This document shows positions 9,137 through 18,206 of a DNA stretch of 64,000 nt, one piece after another. Where the stretch lies: contig NZ_VKAB01000034.1 in NCBI RefSeq assembly GCF_009769385.1, positions 42,559 through 106,558 on the forward strand. Direction: 5' to 3'. Each line of letters opens with the position of its first letter. The stretch's first letter is position 1. The notes beneath the pieces are model-generated. The model ran no database searches and was not told the origin of the DNA. It saw only the letters and a program-made list of their open reading frames with translations. This stretch comes from Saccharothrix deserti (GTDB lineage: Bacteria; Actinomycetota; Actinomycetes; Mycobacteriales; Pseudonocardiaceae). Both the position numbers and the translations under genes were made by a program.

Positions 9137-9616
9137 TCATTCGCTCCACTTCACCGCGTCGCAGTTCGCGGTCACGTAATCGGCGGCCTGCGTGCCGTCA
9201 CCCGCCTTCGCCTTGGCAGCGGTCTCCCTGGCGTAGCGCTGCCCGTCCGGGTCCTCCGGCGAGAACGTCGGCAGCACCTCGGCCATGACCTTCAACGCGC
9301 GTGCGACCGAGACGTGATCACCACGTTGGCGCGCGTCCTCCCACGACGCGTACCAGGCACACGAGTTGGTGATCTCCAGAACGACCCGCTCGGCGCCTTC
9401 GGGCACCTTGCCGTCACCCGGTCCCGACTTCTCCGCGAGCACCGACAGGTCGGGTTCGCGGCCTTCGGGCCAGCTGAACGCGGAGTACTTGTCGCCCAAA
9501 GCCTTCGCGTACTGCTGCGGGTCGAGCAAGCGTGCCGGCTGCGGCTGCGGCTGCGCAGACGCACAGCCCGCCAGCGCCAGCAGCGCCGTCACGATCACGA
9601 TGTGACGTTCCACCAC
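9137..9616 (-). CDS. Predicted lipoprotein of unknown function
   Basis: A 159-residue protein with a lipoprotein signal peptide: a short basic start (VERH), hydrophobic IVIVTALLA and the lipobox LALAGC, so the mature protein would be lipid-anchored at the cysteine near residue 17. The mature part is hydrophilic, contains CAWYASWEDARQRGD and two cysteines that could pair, and has no recognised domain. The GTG at 9616 follows a run of G (GGGGGGA) that can serve as a ribosome-binding site. It is convergent with the chorismate mutase gene, 27 bp away. Its start region is similar to the end of the relic at 9733-9870. Confidence 0.65.
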   Translation of the reverse strand: MVERHIVIVTALLALAGCASAQPQPQPARLLDPQQYAKALGDKYSAFSWPEGREPDLSVLAEKSGPGDGKVPEGAERVVLEITNSCAWYASWEDARQRGDHVSVARALKVMAEVLPTFSPEDPDGQRYARETAAKAKAGDGTQAADYVTANCDAVKWSE

Positions 9617-9732
9617 AGCGTTCCCCCCAGCTGATCGACGACGGACTTTCCGCGTGCCCCTGGACGTTCTGCGAAGTGGCGCCCGCCGCGCCCTGGCCGG
9701 CGAGGACCAGGCGACGGCGGTGAGCGCCACGA

Positions 9733-9870
9733 TCAGTGACCGCTCCACCACAGCGTTCCGCCAACGGTGCCGTCGTTCCCGACGCCGTACGCGGCGAGGC
9801 AGAACTTGGTGCCCGCCTTGAAGTTGGTGCCCACGTGCTTGCGGTGCTCCTGCATGGTGACGAAGCTGCC
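9733..9870 (-). pseudogene. 3' fragment of a secreted-type protein gene (relic)
   Basis: On the minus strand the frame ending at 9733 reads as a convincing protein C-terminus (GSFVTMQEHRKHVGTNF, then GTKFCLAAYG and VGGTLWWSGH) for about 45 residues. Upstream of about 9870-9900 the frame becomes low-quality and overlaps a histidine-kinase fragment on the other strand, so the 5' part is missing. The family is not recognised. It looks like a gene end left at a rearrangement junction. Confidence 0.5.
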
Positions 9871-9901
9871 ACGGGTGTCACGGTCGCGCGCGAGCGAGTC
9901 G

Positions 9902-10309
9902 CCCGACGGGCCGGCACCGGGCCTCGGTGAGCTGGAATCGTTGGTCGACCGCGTCCGCGCCACCGGTCTGGAGGTGTCGCTGACCGTGCGCGGCGACACG
10001 TCGGACCTGCCGTCCGGCCTGCAGATGACGGTCTACCGGGTCATCCAGGAGGCGTTGACGAACGTGCTCAAGCACGCGGACGGGGCCACGGCCGAGGTGG
10101 CGGTGCGCCGTTACGCCGGACAGCTCTCGGCGGAAGTCGTCAACTCGCCGCCGTTGGCACCAGTCCGGGCGGCCGGTAGCGGGCACGGCTTGATCGGGAT
10201 GAGCGAGCGGGCCAGGATCTACGGCGGAACGCTCGTCGCGGGTCCACGCGCGGACGGTGGTTTCGGCGTGGAGTTGACCGTGCCCCTGGGAGGAGGGACG
10301 TTGTCGTGA
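9902..10309 (+). pseudogene. 3' fragment of a NarL-type sensor histidine kinase
   Basis: About 135 residues of a two-component sensor kinase remain, from the end of the DHp/HisKA_3 region (PAPGLGELESLVDRVRATGL) through the HATPase domain: N box VIQEALTNVLKHA and G box GSGHGLIGMSERARIYGG. All upstream parts, including the membrane or sensor segments and the phospho-accepting histidine, are absent. The frame runs back to 9767, but that part is antisense to another gene relic and is not kinase sequence. The stop overlaps the response-regulator start (GTGA), as in intact kinase-regulator pairs. It cannot autophosphorylate as it stands. Confidence 0.75.
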
Positions 10310-10608
10310 CGCGCGTCCTCGTCGTCGACGACCAGGCGCTCTTCCGCGCCGGACTGGTGTCGCTGCTCAAGGCCGCACCGGACACCACGGTGGTCGGGGA
10401 GGCGGGCGACGGCGCGACGGCCGTGCAGCTCTGCGAATCACTCGAACCCGACGTGGTCCTGATGGACATCCGCATGCCCGTGCTGGGCGGGATCGCCGCG
10501 CTGGAACGCATCGTCGCCGCCGGCTCACCGGCCCGGGTGCTGATGCTGACGACGTTCGACCTCGACGACTACGTCTACCAGGCGCTGCGTGCCGGCGCGT
10601 CCGGGTGA
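10306..10608 (+). pseudogene. Truncated NarL/FixJ response regulator (receiver domain only)
   Basis: A 100-residue receiver domain with the acidic pair VVDDQ, the phospho-acceptor aspartate in VVLMDIRMPVLGG, the switch threonine in VLMLTTFD, and YQALRAGASG at the end. In the family the sequence goes on through a FLLKD segment to a LuxR-type helix-turn-helix, but here a stop follows GASG directly. The DNA-binding half is therefore missing. With the kinase fragment just upstream this is a two-component pair that has lost both outer ends. The remaining receiver could be translated but should have no regulatory output of the usual kind. Confidence 0.75.
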
Positions 10609-10654
10609 CCGTGGCCGCGGTCACCAGTTCACTGCCGACACGCAGGAGAGTCCG

Positions 10655-11974
10655 ATGAACAAACCCTCGTCCACGGCAGCGACACCCACCGCGCAGGCGG
10701 TGCGCAAGGCCGTGATCCGCCTCGTCCCGTTCCTCGGGCTGCTGTACCTGCTCAACTACCTCGACCGGGTGAACGTCGGGTTCGCGGCGCTGACCATGAA
10801 CGCCGACCTCGGCATCAGCGCGGCGGCCTACGGGCTCGGCGCGGGCCTGTTCTTCGTCGGGTACTTCTTCTTCGAGGTACCCAGCAACATCGTGCTGCAC
10901 CGGGTGGGCGCCCGGATCTGGATCGCCCGGATCATGGTCACCTGGGGCATCGTGGCCTCGGCCACCGCGTTCATCCAGGGTGAGGTCAGCTTCTACGTCG
11001 TCCGGGTGCTGCTCGGTGTGGCCGAGGCCGGTTTCTTCCCCGGCATCATCCTGTACCTGACCTACTGGTTCCCCCGCGCGCAACGGGCGAAGATCGTCGC
11101 CCTGTTCTTCCTCGCGGTGCCGCTGTCCTCGGTCATCGGGAGCCCGATCTCCACCCTGCTCATCCAGCACGGGGACGGCGTGCTCGGCTTCGACGCGGGC
11201 TGGCGCTTCATGTTCTTCGTCGAGGGCCTGCCCTCGATCCTGCTCGGCGTCGCGGTGTTCTTCTTCCTGCCCAACCGGCCGCGGGACGCGAAGTGGTTGA
11301 CCGCGGACCAGCGCGTCGCGCTCCAGTCGACCATCGACGCGGAGGACGCCCAGGAGGTCGGCGGCGAGGTCAGCACGCGGTCGGCGTTGACCAACCCGCG
11401 CGTGCTCGCGCTCAGCGTCGTCTACTTCGGCATCGTCTTCGGCCTCTACGTCCTCGCGTTCTTCCTGCCGCAGGTGATCAAGGGCTTCCAGGAACAGTTC
11501 CGGACCACGTTCAGCATCGTCGAGATCGGGCTGGTCACGGCGGTTCCGTACGCCTTCGCGGCCTTGGCGATGGTGCTGTGGGCGCGGCATTCAGACCGCA
11601 CCGGCGAACGGGCGGGGCACGTCGCGATCGCCGCGTTCACCGGAGCGGTGGCGATCGCCGCCGCGCTGTACCTGAACTCGCCGCTGTTGGTGATGGTGGC
11701 CGTCACGGTCTGCGCGATCGGTGTGTTCGCCGCGATCCCGGTGTTCTGGCAGCTGCCGAACTCGTTCCTGGTCGGGGTCGGCGCCGCCGCGGGCATCGGG
11801 TTGATCAACTCGTTCGGCAACCTCGCGGGTTTCGCCGGCCCGTACCTGGCGGGCTGGCTCCAGGGGGTGACCGGCAACTTCCGGGCGGGCATGTGGGTCG
11901 TGGCGGCCTTCATGGCTGCTGCCGGGGTCATCGCGTTGTCGTTCCGCCGGAAGGACCCCGCTCTGGAGCACTGA
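10655..11974 (+). CDS. MFS transporter, anion:cation symporter (ACS) family
   Basis: A 439-residue major facilitator with twelve predicted membrane helices. The N-terminal half shows LLYLLNYLDRVNVGFAAL and GYFFFEVPSNIVLHRVGAR, both typical of ACS-family carriers for organic anions such as phthalate, 4-hydroxyphenylacetate, tartrate or glucarate, and later GVAEAGFFPGIILYLTYWFP. A charged loop of about 40 residues (RPRDAKWLTADQR) divides the two halves. The ATG at 10655 follows CAGGAGAG. It stands alone behind the two-component relic, so its control is unclear. The substrate is probably a small carboxylate, but nothing nearby fixes it. Confidence 0.85.
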   Translation: MNKPSSTAATPTAQAVRKAVIRLVPFLGLLYLLNYLDRVNVGFAALTMNADLGISAAAYGLGAGLFFVGYFFFEVPSNIVLHRVGARIWIARIMVTWGIVASATAFIQGEVSFYVVRVLLGVAEAGFFPGIILYLTYWFPRAQRAKIVALFFLAVPLSSVIGSPISTLLIQHGDGVLGFDAGWRFMFFVEGLPSILLGVAVFFFLPNRPRDAKWLTADQRVALQSTIDAEDAQEVGGEVSTRSALTNPRVLALSVVYFGIVFGLYVLAFFLPQVIKGFQEQFRTTFSIVEIGLVTAVPYAFAALAMVLWARHSDRTGERAGHVAIAAFTGAVAIAAALYLNSPLLVMVAVTVCAIGVFAAIPVFWQLPNSFLVGVGAAAGIGLINSFGNLAGFAGPYLAGWLQGVTGNFRAGMWVVAAFMAAAGVIALSFRRKDPALEH

Positions 11975-11997
11975 CAACGGGCAGCTTCGTCGCCTAC

Positions 11998-12015
11998 TCG
12001 GGAAACTTGTCCCGA
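11998..12015. terminator. Short stem-loop between convergent genes
   Basis: TCGGGA-N6-TCCCGA forms a 6-bp stem 24 bp after the MFS stop and 33 bp before the CHAT gene stop. There is no T-tract. It is a weak candidate for a bidirectional terminator. Confidence 0.3.
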
Positions 12016-12047
12016 TAGAGGAGCCCCTCGCCCGATTCCGATCTTCG

Positions 12048-15000
12048 TCACGCTCCCGAGTGGATGTACGGCACCCACCGCGTCGGATCACGGGGGTCGG
12101 CGTCGCGCAGCGCCCGCACGGTTCGGTGGAGCACGTGGGCGGTTTCGGTGAGGTCGAGCCCCGAGCCGTTGATCAGTGCCGTGTAGACCGACATCGCCAC
12201 CTCGACCGCGGTCCGGTCGGTGACCGCCCACAGGGTCGCGATCACGTGTCGGTAGCCGGCCAGTTGCAGGGCCGCGGCGAGGTGGATGGCCTCGTCGGAC
12301 AGGGTGGTGCCGCCGACGGCGGTGTGGCACGCCGACAGGTAGGCCAGTTCGGCGTGCGCGAGGTCCAGTTCGGCGACGTCGAGCACGGTCAGCGGTTTGT
12401 CCCGCAGGTAGAGCGCGCCGGTGGACGGGTTGCCCAGGTCCTGTCCCCCGTGGCACGCGAAGTGCGCGTACGCGTGGGTGCGCAGGTCGGCGGTGACGGT
12501 GGCGTGCGTGGCCGCGTCGCCGGCGCGCAGCGTGTGCGCCCCCGGCATCGCGCGCTGGAAGAACTCGGCCTCCGCACGGGCTCCCGGCAGCGGGCTCAGC
12601 GCGGCCTCGCCGGGCGGGGTTTCGGGCATGCTCACGACGAGCAGTCGGCGGTCCGCGGTGTCCGGCGCGTCGGCCGTGCGTGCCCTGGCGAGCGCGCGCA
12701 GCGTCGGGGTGTACGACGAGACGACGTGGTCGAGCACGGTGCGCCCGGACGGGGTGTCGGCCGGGTCGTGGTAGCCGGCGGCGTGCAGCGGCAGCAGGGT
12801 CAGGGTGCCGGTGGGGCACCACCACAACCGCTCCCCGTCGACCAGGCCCAGGTGGTCGAGCACCGGTCCGGCGACGGCGTCCCACAGCCACTCCAGCGTC
12901 ACGTGCAGGGTCTGCTTGGCGCTGGTGCGGGTCAGGTCGCCCCGCACCGCCGGGCTCTCCAGGACGTGCAACGCCCGCAGGTAGGCGGTGGTCCGCCGGA
13001 CGGTCTCGTCCGCGGACAGGTCGGGCAGCGGGATGTGCTCCACGGGCCCGTCCCGCCGCACGACCAGCGCGTCGCACCGCGTGTCGTGGACGTTGATCAG
13101 CACCACCGGTCCGTCGGGCAGGCCGTCGCGCAGGGTCGCCAGCGGCGGCACCCGCAGCAGGTGCTCCAGCCCCGGTAACGCCCGCGCCCGCGCGAGCAGC
13201 CGGTCCCACTCCTCGGCCAGCCGGATGCGGCGTTCCTGATCGTGCCGGGCGGCGTCGGCCGGGAGACCGGCGGGCAGGACGGGAACCATGCCGGTCGGCG
13301 CATCGAGGGTGCCCGTGGTCGCCATGTCCGCGGCCACGGCCCGCAGCCGGTCGTACAGCGCCGGGTCCCGCTCGCGCAGCACCGACGTGTCGTCGCGGGT
13401 CTGCAACACCTGCGACCACATCACCGAGCGGCCCTGTTCGAGCAACTCCACCGCGAGGTCCGGGGCTCCCCCCGCCACCGCGGCCGCCGCGGCCGCCCTG
13501 GCCAAGCCCTCCCACTGGTCCAGCCGACGTTCACGGGCGCCGCGCTCGACACCGTGCCAGGCGACCTGCGGCAGCAGTGCGGCGGCCGTGCTGAACGCCT
13601 CGACCGCCGACGGCCAGTCCCCGCGATTGGCGGCCAGCATGGCCCAGACCACGGCGGCGGCCGACCGCGACATGGGCGTGGCGGAGCGGGATTCGACGGC
13701 GGCGCGACAGGCCGCCACGGCGTCGTCGCAGTCGGCCGCGACGCCGTTCCGCTGGTACCGCAGGCGTAGCACCAGGCCCAGGTTCAACCAGGTCATCGCC
13801 TGGCGGGGGTCGTCCGCCGGGAAGGTCTCGACCGCCCGACGGCTCTGGTCCACGGCCTCCGTCGCGTCGCTCTCCCGACCACGGCGCTCGTATCTGGCTC
13901 GCAACACCGACCCCAGGTTGAGCCGGTACGTCGCCCCCGACGCGTGCGTCGGGTCGGTGCTCGCGACCGCCTCCCGCAGCAGGGCGACGGCCCGGTCGAG
14001 GTCATCGCTCCCGGGGCGCGCCTGGTCCCGGCTGTGCCGCATCATGGCCAGGCTCGACAGGAGCTGTGCCCGCTGCGCGTGCCCCTCCGGGCAACGCTCG
14101 ACAGCCTCGCCGGCGGCCTCGATCGCCGCGTCGAGGTCGGGGAGGTCCTGGCGCTCCACGAAGCGGATGTGCAGCGCGACGGCGAAGTTGAGCAGGCAGA
14201 TGAACGCGGTCGCCTCGGACGCGGCGTCGACCGCGGCCCGGCCGGTGTCAACGGCCGCGTCGAAGTCCGCCGTGGAGCCCAGGCGTCGGGCCCGGGCGCA
14301 CAGCGCGTTGCCGAGGTTGGTCAGCACGTGCGATCGCCATGCACCGTCGGCGCTGCGGTCCACCGCGGCGCTCAAGACGTCGATCGCCTCGTGCAGGTCG
14401 GCGATCGCGCCGGTCCGTTCGTACCTGGTCCACAGCGCCGTGCCCAGCCCGAGCAGCTGAAGCGGCATGAAGAAGTGCCCGGCGGACAATCCGGCGACGG
14501 TGTCCCGGCCGAGGTCGACCGCCGCGGTGAGGTCGTCGAGGTCACCGGTGTGCGTGCTGCGGGCCAACAGGCCGTTCGCCAGTGCCGCCGTGGCCGACGC
14601 CCGCTCGGGCGGCAGCAACCCCGGCAGTTCCGCGGCGCGCCGGGCCACCGCGATGGCCTCCTCGAGGTCGCTCGCGTCGGTGCGGCGGACATACCGGGCG
14701 CGCAGCGAGTTCGCCAACTCCGAGAGGGCGACGGCCAGTACCCCGTTCCCCGCGGTGATCGTCGCGGCGGCACGGCGGTGCACCTCGACGGCTTCGTCGA
14801 GGGCGGGGATGTCGTCGGTCCGCTCGAACAGCTGTGTCAGCAGTGTGCCGAGCACCACGAGCAGCGCGGCGTGGTACGCGTGGTCCGACGCGGTGGTCCG
14901 GATCCCGCTCCTGGCGACCTCGATCGCCTCGGTGAGTGCGGCGGGATCGCCGGTTTCGGCGTAGCGCAGCTGCAACGCGCGTCCCAGGTGCAGCTGGATC

Positions 15001-17741
15001 GCGAGGTGGCCCGGATCGTTTGCGGGGAAGCGTCGGCGGGCCTCCCGCAACAGTTCGACGGCCTCGTCGCGTGCCTGCGGGGAGGGGAACCACTGCGCGT
15101 GCGACAACAGGGCGAGCCCCAACTGGGCTCGAAGCCCTTCGGTCGTCTTTCCGGGTCCGAGCCCGGCCAGCCCCTCGCGCAGCACGGCGACCGCGTCCTC
15201 GATGTCGGCGATCTCGGTGGTGTGGTGAAAGCGTTGGGTCAGGGCTTGCCCCAGGTACAGCCGGCACCCCGTCAGCGCGGGGTGGTCGGCTGGGACGTCG
15301 GCCACGGCGGCTCGCAGGACGGCGATCGCCTGGTCGAGGTCGGCGGGGTCCCGGTGCAGCTCGTACCGGCCGGTGCGCAGGACGGCGATCCTCGTGAGCA
15401 GCTCCAGGGTGCCGAAGCTCCCGGGCGGCAGTTCGGCCAGCACGCGCTCCGCTTCCCGGATGGTGTCCTCGACTTCCACGTCCAAGTGCGCGGACGCCCC
15501 CAGGTGCTGGACTTGCGGGAGCAGCACCATGGCGAGGCTGTTCAGCAGGAAACCGCGATCGTTGCCCGTAGCGGTGGACAATGCCGACCGCAGTGCGGTG
15601 GTGGCCTCCGCCAAGTCCGCCACGGCCCCGGTGAGCAGATAGCGGTCGAACAGCACCCCGCTCAACGTCAGGATCCTGGACACGTCGGGGACGCCGTCCA
15701 ACGCCATCGCTTCGCGACAGATCCCGATGGCCTCGGTGAATCCCGCCACGTCCTGTGCTTCCTTCGCCGCCACACCGACCGTGGCGGCGAGGGTGTTCAG
15801 CACGGCGGGACGGTGCGGGTCGTCGGCCGGCGTGCTGTCGGCGGCCGAGCGCGCGAGGCGGATCGCCTCCGCGAGGTCGTTCGGGTCGCCCACGACGCTG
15901 AAGCGGATTTTCCGCGTCAGCGCGCCCTGCCTCCGCACGCGAGGCCATCCCGGGTGGTCGGCGGGGACGAGCGCGGCGGCGCGGTCCGCCGCGTCCACGG
16001 CGCGGTCGATGTCGATCCGCTCTCCGGTGGAGTGGAACCGGTCGACGCACGCGGAGGCCAGTTCGCGCAGGCAGTCCGCTCGGAAGAGGTCGTCGCCCAA
16101 CGACGGGATCGCGCTCAGCACCTCGATCCGCTCGTCGAGGTCGACGAGCCGCCGGGTGCGCTCGAACCGTTGCCGCAGCAGGTTCGCGTGCTCCCACATG
16201 TTCATGGCGCGCACGACCTGGTCGGGAATGGGGGTTCGGACGGCCTCACGCGACACGTCGACGGCCGTGTCGAGGTCGCGATCCGTGCCGGAGAGCCGGA
16301 ACCACTCCCGCGAGACCTCCGCCAACTTGAATCGGACCGCCACCCGGGCGGGGTGGCCCGCGTCCGCCAACGCCTCCCGCAGGAGGTGCGTCGCCTCGTG
16401 GAGAACCGCGGTGTCGCCGGTTTCCCGGTACCGCACGATCAGCACGTCGGCCAAGGCGAACTGCGCGCCGGCCCGCTCGGCACGCTCCGCGGCCACGGGG
16501 GACAACGCCGCACGGGCCGCCCGTTCGGCGGCGGGGTGGTCGTCGCGTGCCGCGCGCTGGACGGTCGCCAGCACGCCGTCCACCTCGTGCCGCATCGGGT
16601 GGCCTTCGGGGATGGCGGCGTCGGCGATGGCGGAGAGCCTGGTCGCCTCGGCCAGGTCGCCCTCGTCGGGACTGCCGTAGGCGCGGGCGTGCATGAACCG
16701 GGTCGCCAACGCGACGATGAGCTTGAGCAGCGCCGTGACGTCGACCTCGTCGGACTCGGCGGCGATGGCCGGCAGCGCCGAGGCGCACCCGACGCTCTCG
16801 TCGATGTCCGCGACGTCGGCGGTCTCCCCGGCGAGGACGAACCTGATCTTCAGAACTTCGCCCAGCAGCAGGAGCGCGACGCCGTGGTCGGGGTGACCCT
16901 CGGGGCACGCGGCCACGACGTCCCGTGCCACCGCGACGCACTCGTCGACCTCGGTGGACGGGGCGCCGCGTTCGCACCTGAACGCCAGCACGGCGGCGAG
17001 CGCGAGCAGGTAGCCGAGCCGGTTGTCGGCATCGGGTGGCAGGGTCTTCGCCAGGCGCAGGTGCTCCACGGCCTCGTCGACGTCGGCTTCGCGTCCCAGG
17101 ACTTCGAAGCGGGTGCGCAGCGCCAAGCCGAGGTTGAGCGCCACAGTGGTGGCGAACGGGTGGTCGGCGGGTTCCAGGGCGGCACGACCCACCGCCACGG
17201 CCTCGTCCAGGTCGGCCACCGAGCCGCCGCGCTCGTGCCGGGCGCACAGCAGGACGTGCAGGTTCAACCGGTGCACGGTGAGGTTGTCCCGGTCGGCGCT
17301 CCGGCAGGCCGCCCGGCACGCCTCCACCCCGAGGTCCACCAGTTCCGGGTACTCGGTCGTCGTGGCGACCCGGGTGATCACGGTGGCGTAGTAGCCGCCG
17401 ACCTCGTCGAGGGGCAGCACGGGGACGGCGGGGTTGGCCGCGAGCCACTCCAGCACGGGCGGGGGCACCGCGTTCGGGGCCAGGGACGCGAGGGGGGCGT
17501 ACAGGTTCAGGCACACGTTGAGGTCCGGTCCGGCGATCTCCGCCTGGAGGGCGTTGTAGCGGACCCAGTGCAGCAACGCCAGGGTGGTCAGGACCTCGGG
17601 GTCCACGTCCTGGCCGATGGTGGGCAGCGCCAACCGCGCGGCCTGCGCCAAGGCGTCGGGACCGAGGACGTCGGTCGGGTCGCTGGTCCGCATGCAGCGC
17701 GCGATGCGTTCGTTCAGGGGAATGCCGCTCGACGTGTCCAA
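12048..17741 (-). CDS. Giant TPR-repeat CHAT-domain (caspase-like) protease
   Basis: A very large protein of 1,897 residues. Residues of about 60-1480 are a long array of TPR-like helical repeats of roughly 45-55 residues; most contain a D-x-(D/A)-x-A-(V/I) core such as DLDEAVAVGRAAL, DLEEAIAVARRAA or DFDAAVDTGRAAV. The C-terminal 300 residues are a CHAT domain, a caspase/separase-clan peptidase, with the catalytic histidine in AYAHFACHGG and the catalytic cysteine in AYLSACHTAVGG, then LAGYRHVIATLWAV. CHAT/TPR proteins are proposed effectors or processing proteases in bacterial conflict systems. The TTG at 17741 gives the longest frame; ATG at 17693 is an alternative. It is divergent, across 66 bp, from a small gene and a membrane-protein gene, probably its partners. 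Confidence 0.88.
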   Translation of the reverse strand: MDTSSGIPLNERIARCMRTSDPTDVLGPDALAQAARLALPTIGQDVDPEVLTTLALLHWVRYNALQAEIAGPDLNVCLNLYAPLASLAPNAVPPPVLEWLAANPAVPVLPLDEVGGYYATVITRVATTTEYPELVDLGVEACRAACRSADRDNLTVHRLNLHVLLCARHERGGSVADLDEAVAVGRAALEPADHPFATTVALNLGLALRTRFEVLGREADVDEAVEHLRLAKTLPPDADNRLGYLLALAAVLAFRCERGAPSTEVDECVAVARDVVAACPEGHPDHGVALLLLGEVLKIRFVLAGETADVADIDESVGCASALPAIAAESDEVDVTALLKLIVALATRFMHARAYGSPDEGDLAEATRLSAIADAAIPEGHPMRHEVDGVLATVQRAARDDHPAAERAARAALSPVAAERAERAGAQFALADVLIVRYRETGDTAVLHEATHLLREALADAGHPARVAVRFKLAEVSREWFRLSGTDRDLDTAVDVSREAVRTPIPDQVVRAMNMWEHANLLRQRFERTRRLVDLDERIEVLSAIPSLGDDLFRADCLRELASACVDRFHSTGERIDIDRAVDAADRAAALVPADHPGWPRVRRQGALTRKIRFSVVGDPNDLAEAIRLARSAADSTPADDPHRPAVLNTLAATVGVAAKEAQDVAGFTEAIGICREAMALDGVPDVSRILTLSGVLFDRYLLTGAVADLAEATTALRSALSTATGNDRGFLLNSLAMVLLPQVQHLGASAHLDVEVEDTIREAERVLAELPPGSFGTLELLTRIAVLRTGRYELHRDPADLDQAIAVLRAAVADVPADHPALTGCRLYLGQALTQRFHHTTEIADIEDAVAVLREGLAGLGPGKTTEGLRAQLGLALLSHAQWFPSPQARDEAVELLREARRRFPANDPGHLAIQLHLGRALQLRYAETGDPAALTEAIEVARSGIRTTASDHAYHAALLVVLGTLLTQLFERTDDIPALDEAVEVHRRAAATITAGNGVLAVALSELANSLRARYVRRTDASDLEEAIAVARRAAELPGLLPPERASATAALANGLLARSTHTGDLDDLTAAVDLGRDTVAGLSAGHFFMPLQLLGLGTALWTRYERTGAIADLHEAIDVLSAAVDRSADGAWRSHVLTNLGNALCARARRLGSTADFDAAVDTGRAAVDAASEATAFICLLNFAVALHIRFVERQDLPDLDAAIEAAGEAVERCPEGHAQRAQLLSSLAMMRHSRDQARPGSDDLDRAVALLREAVASTDPTHASGATYRLNLGSVLRARYERRGRESDATEAVDQSRRAVETFPADDPRQAMTWLNLGLVLRLRYQRNGVAADCDDAVAACRAAVESRSATPMSRSAAAVVWAMLAANRGDWPSAVEAFSTAAALLPQVAWHGVERGARERRLDQWEGLARAAAAAAVAGGAPDLAVELLEQGRSVMWSQVLQTRDDTSVLRERDPALYDRLRAVAADMATTGTLDAPTGMVPVLPAGLPADAARHDQERRIRLAEEWDRLLARARALPGLEHLLRVPPLATLRDGLPDGPVVLINVHDTRCDALVVRRDGPVEHIPLPDLSADETVRRTTAYLRALHVLESPAVRGDLTRTSAKQTLHVTLEWLWDAVAGPVLDHLGLVDGERLWWCPTGTLTLLPLHAAGYHDPADTPSGRTVLDHVVSSYTPTLRALARARTADAPDTADRRLLVVSMPETPPGEAALSPLPGARAEAEFFQRAMPGAHTLRAGDAATHATVTADLRTHAYAHFACHGGQDLGNPSTGALYLRDKPLTVLDVAELDLAHAELAYLSACHTAVGGTTLSDEAIHLAAALQLAGYRHVIATLWAVTDRTAVEVAMSVYTALINGSGLDLTETAHVLHRTVRALRDADPRDPTRWVPYIHSGA

Positions 17742-17753
17742 GACAACGACCTC

Positions 17754-17795
17754 GTGTCACCCGTTACGGTTCGACCTTGCGACTCAGCGTGACAC
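17754..17795. promoter_or_regulatory. Inverted repeat in the CHAT/small-protein divergent promoter
   Basis: GTGTCAC at 17754-17760 and GTGACAC at 17789-17795 form a perfect 7-bp inverted repeat with a 28-bp spacer. It takes up most of the 66-bp gap between the two divergent starts, so one bound protein could control both directions. Confidence 0.4.
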
Positions 17796-17807
17796 AAGGG
17801 GGACGGT

Positions 17808-18206
17808 GTGGCGGTGGAAATGGACGAGGGACAGGCGCTGGTGCTGTGGTGCCTGCTGTTACCCGAGCTGCGGCGGGCCGCGGCGGCGGGCCGTTGGTCC
17901 GACCGGCTCGAACGCACCGTCGCACGGGTGCGGGACGGCGGTTCGGCCCTCGACGCGTGCCTCCAGTTCGACCTGATCCCCGGAATGGGCTCGGACAGCC
18001 CGACCCGGGGTGTCGGCGATCCCGCCGGCGTCCCCAACGCCTACCCCGACCCGCGCGGGTCACGTCCGCCGAGCACCGGTCGCGGCGAGTACCGCTGCCC
18101 ACGCGGGGTCTGCGGCCGCTACGACCGCCGCGACGACGAGGGCCGCCCGCCGGTCTGCGCGCTGTTCGACGACGAACCGATGCTGCCCACCGGGGCACCG
18201 CGATGA
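17808..18206 (+). CDS. Small protein with a C-terminal Cys-rich (zinc-ribbon-like) motif
   Basis: A 132-residue protein not recognised as a named family. Residues 1-55 look helical (GQALVLWCLLLPELRRA...RLERTVARV). A Pro/Gly-rich linker follows, then YRCPRGVCGRYDRR and PPVCALF, with three cysteines spaced C-x4-C-x14-C plus an Asp-rich tail; this may bind zinc. It starts at GTG 17808 behind AAGGGGG and overlaps the next gene by ATGA. It is divergent from the CHAT protease gene, so it could be the protease's regulator or substrate. Codon 18 (17859-17861) is TTA, which is rare in such genomes and suggests bldA-dependent translation. Confidence 0.7.
   Translation: MAVEMDEGQALVLWCLLLPELRRAAAAGRWSDRLERTVARVRDGGSALDACLQFDLIPGMGSDSPTRGVGDPAGVPNAYPDPRGSRPPSTGRGEYRCPRGVCGRYDRRDDEGRPPVCALFDDEPMLPTGAPR

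Noticed and set aside
9767..9901. Upstream part of the frame leading into the histidine-kinase fragment
   Set aside because: These codons are antisense to a minus-strand protein-like stretch and do not resemble kinase sequence, so ATG 9767 is not treated as a real start.
13944..17792. A 1,282-codon open frame on the plus strand
   Set aside because: It is antisense to the TPR-CHAT gene, low in complexity (Val/Arg/Gly/Gln-rich), and has no recognisable motif. Long antisense frames are normal in very GC-rich coding DNA.
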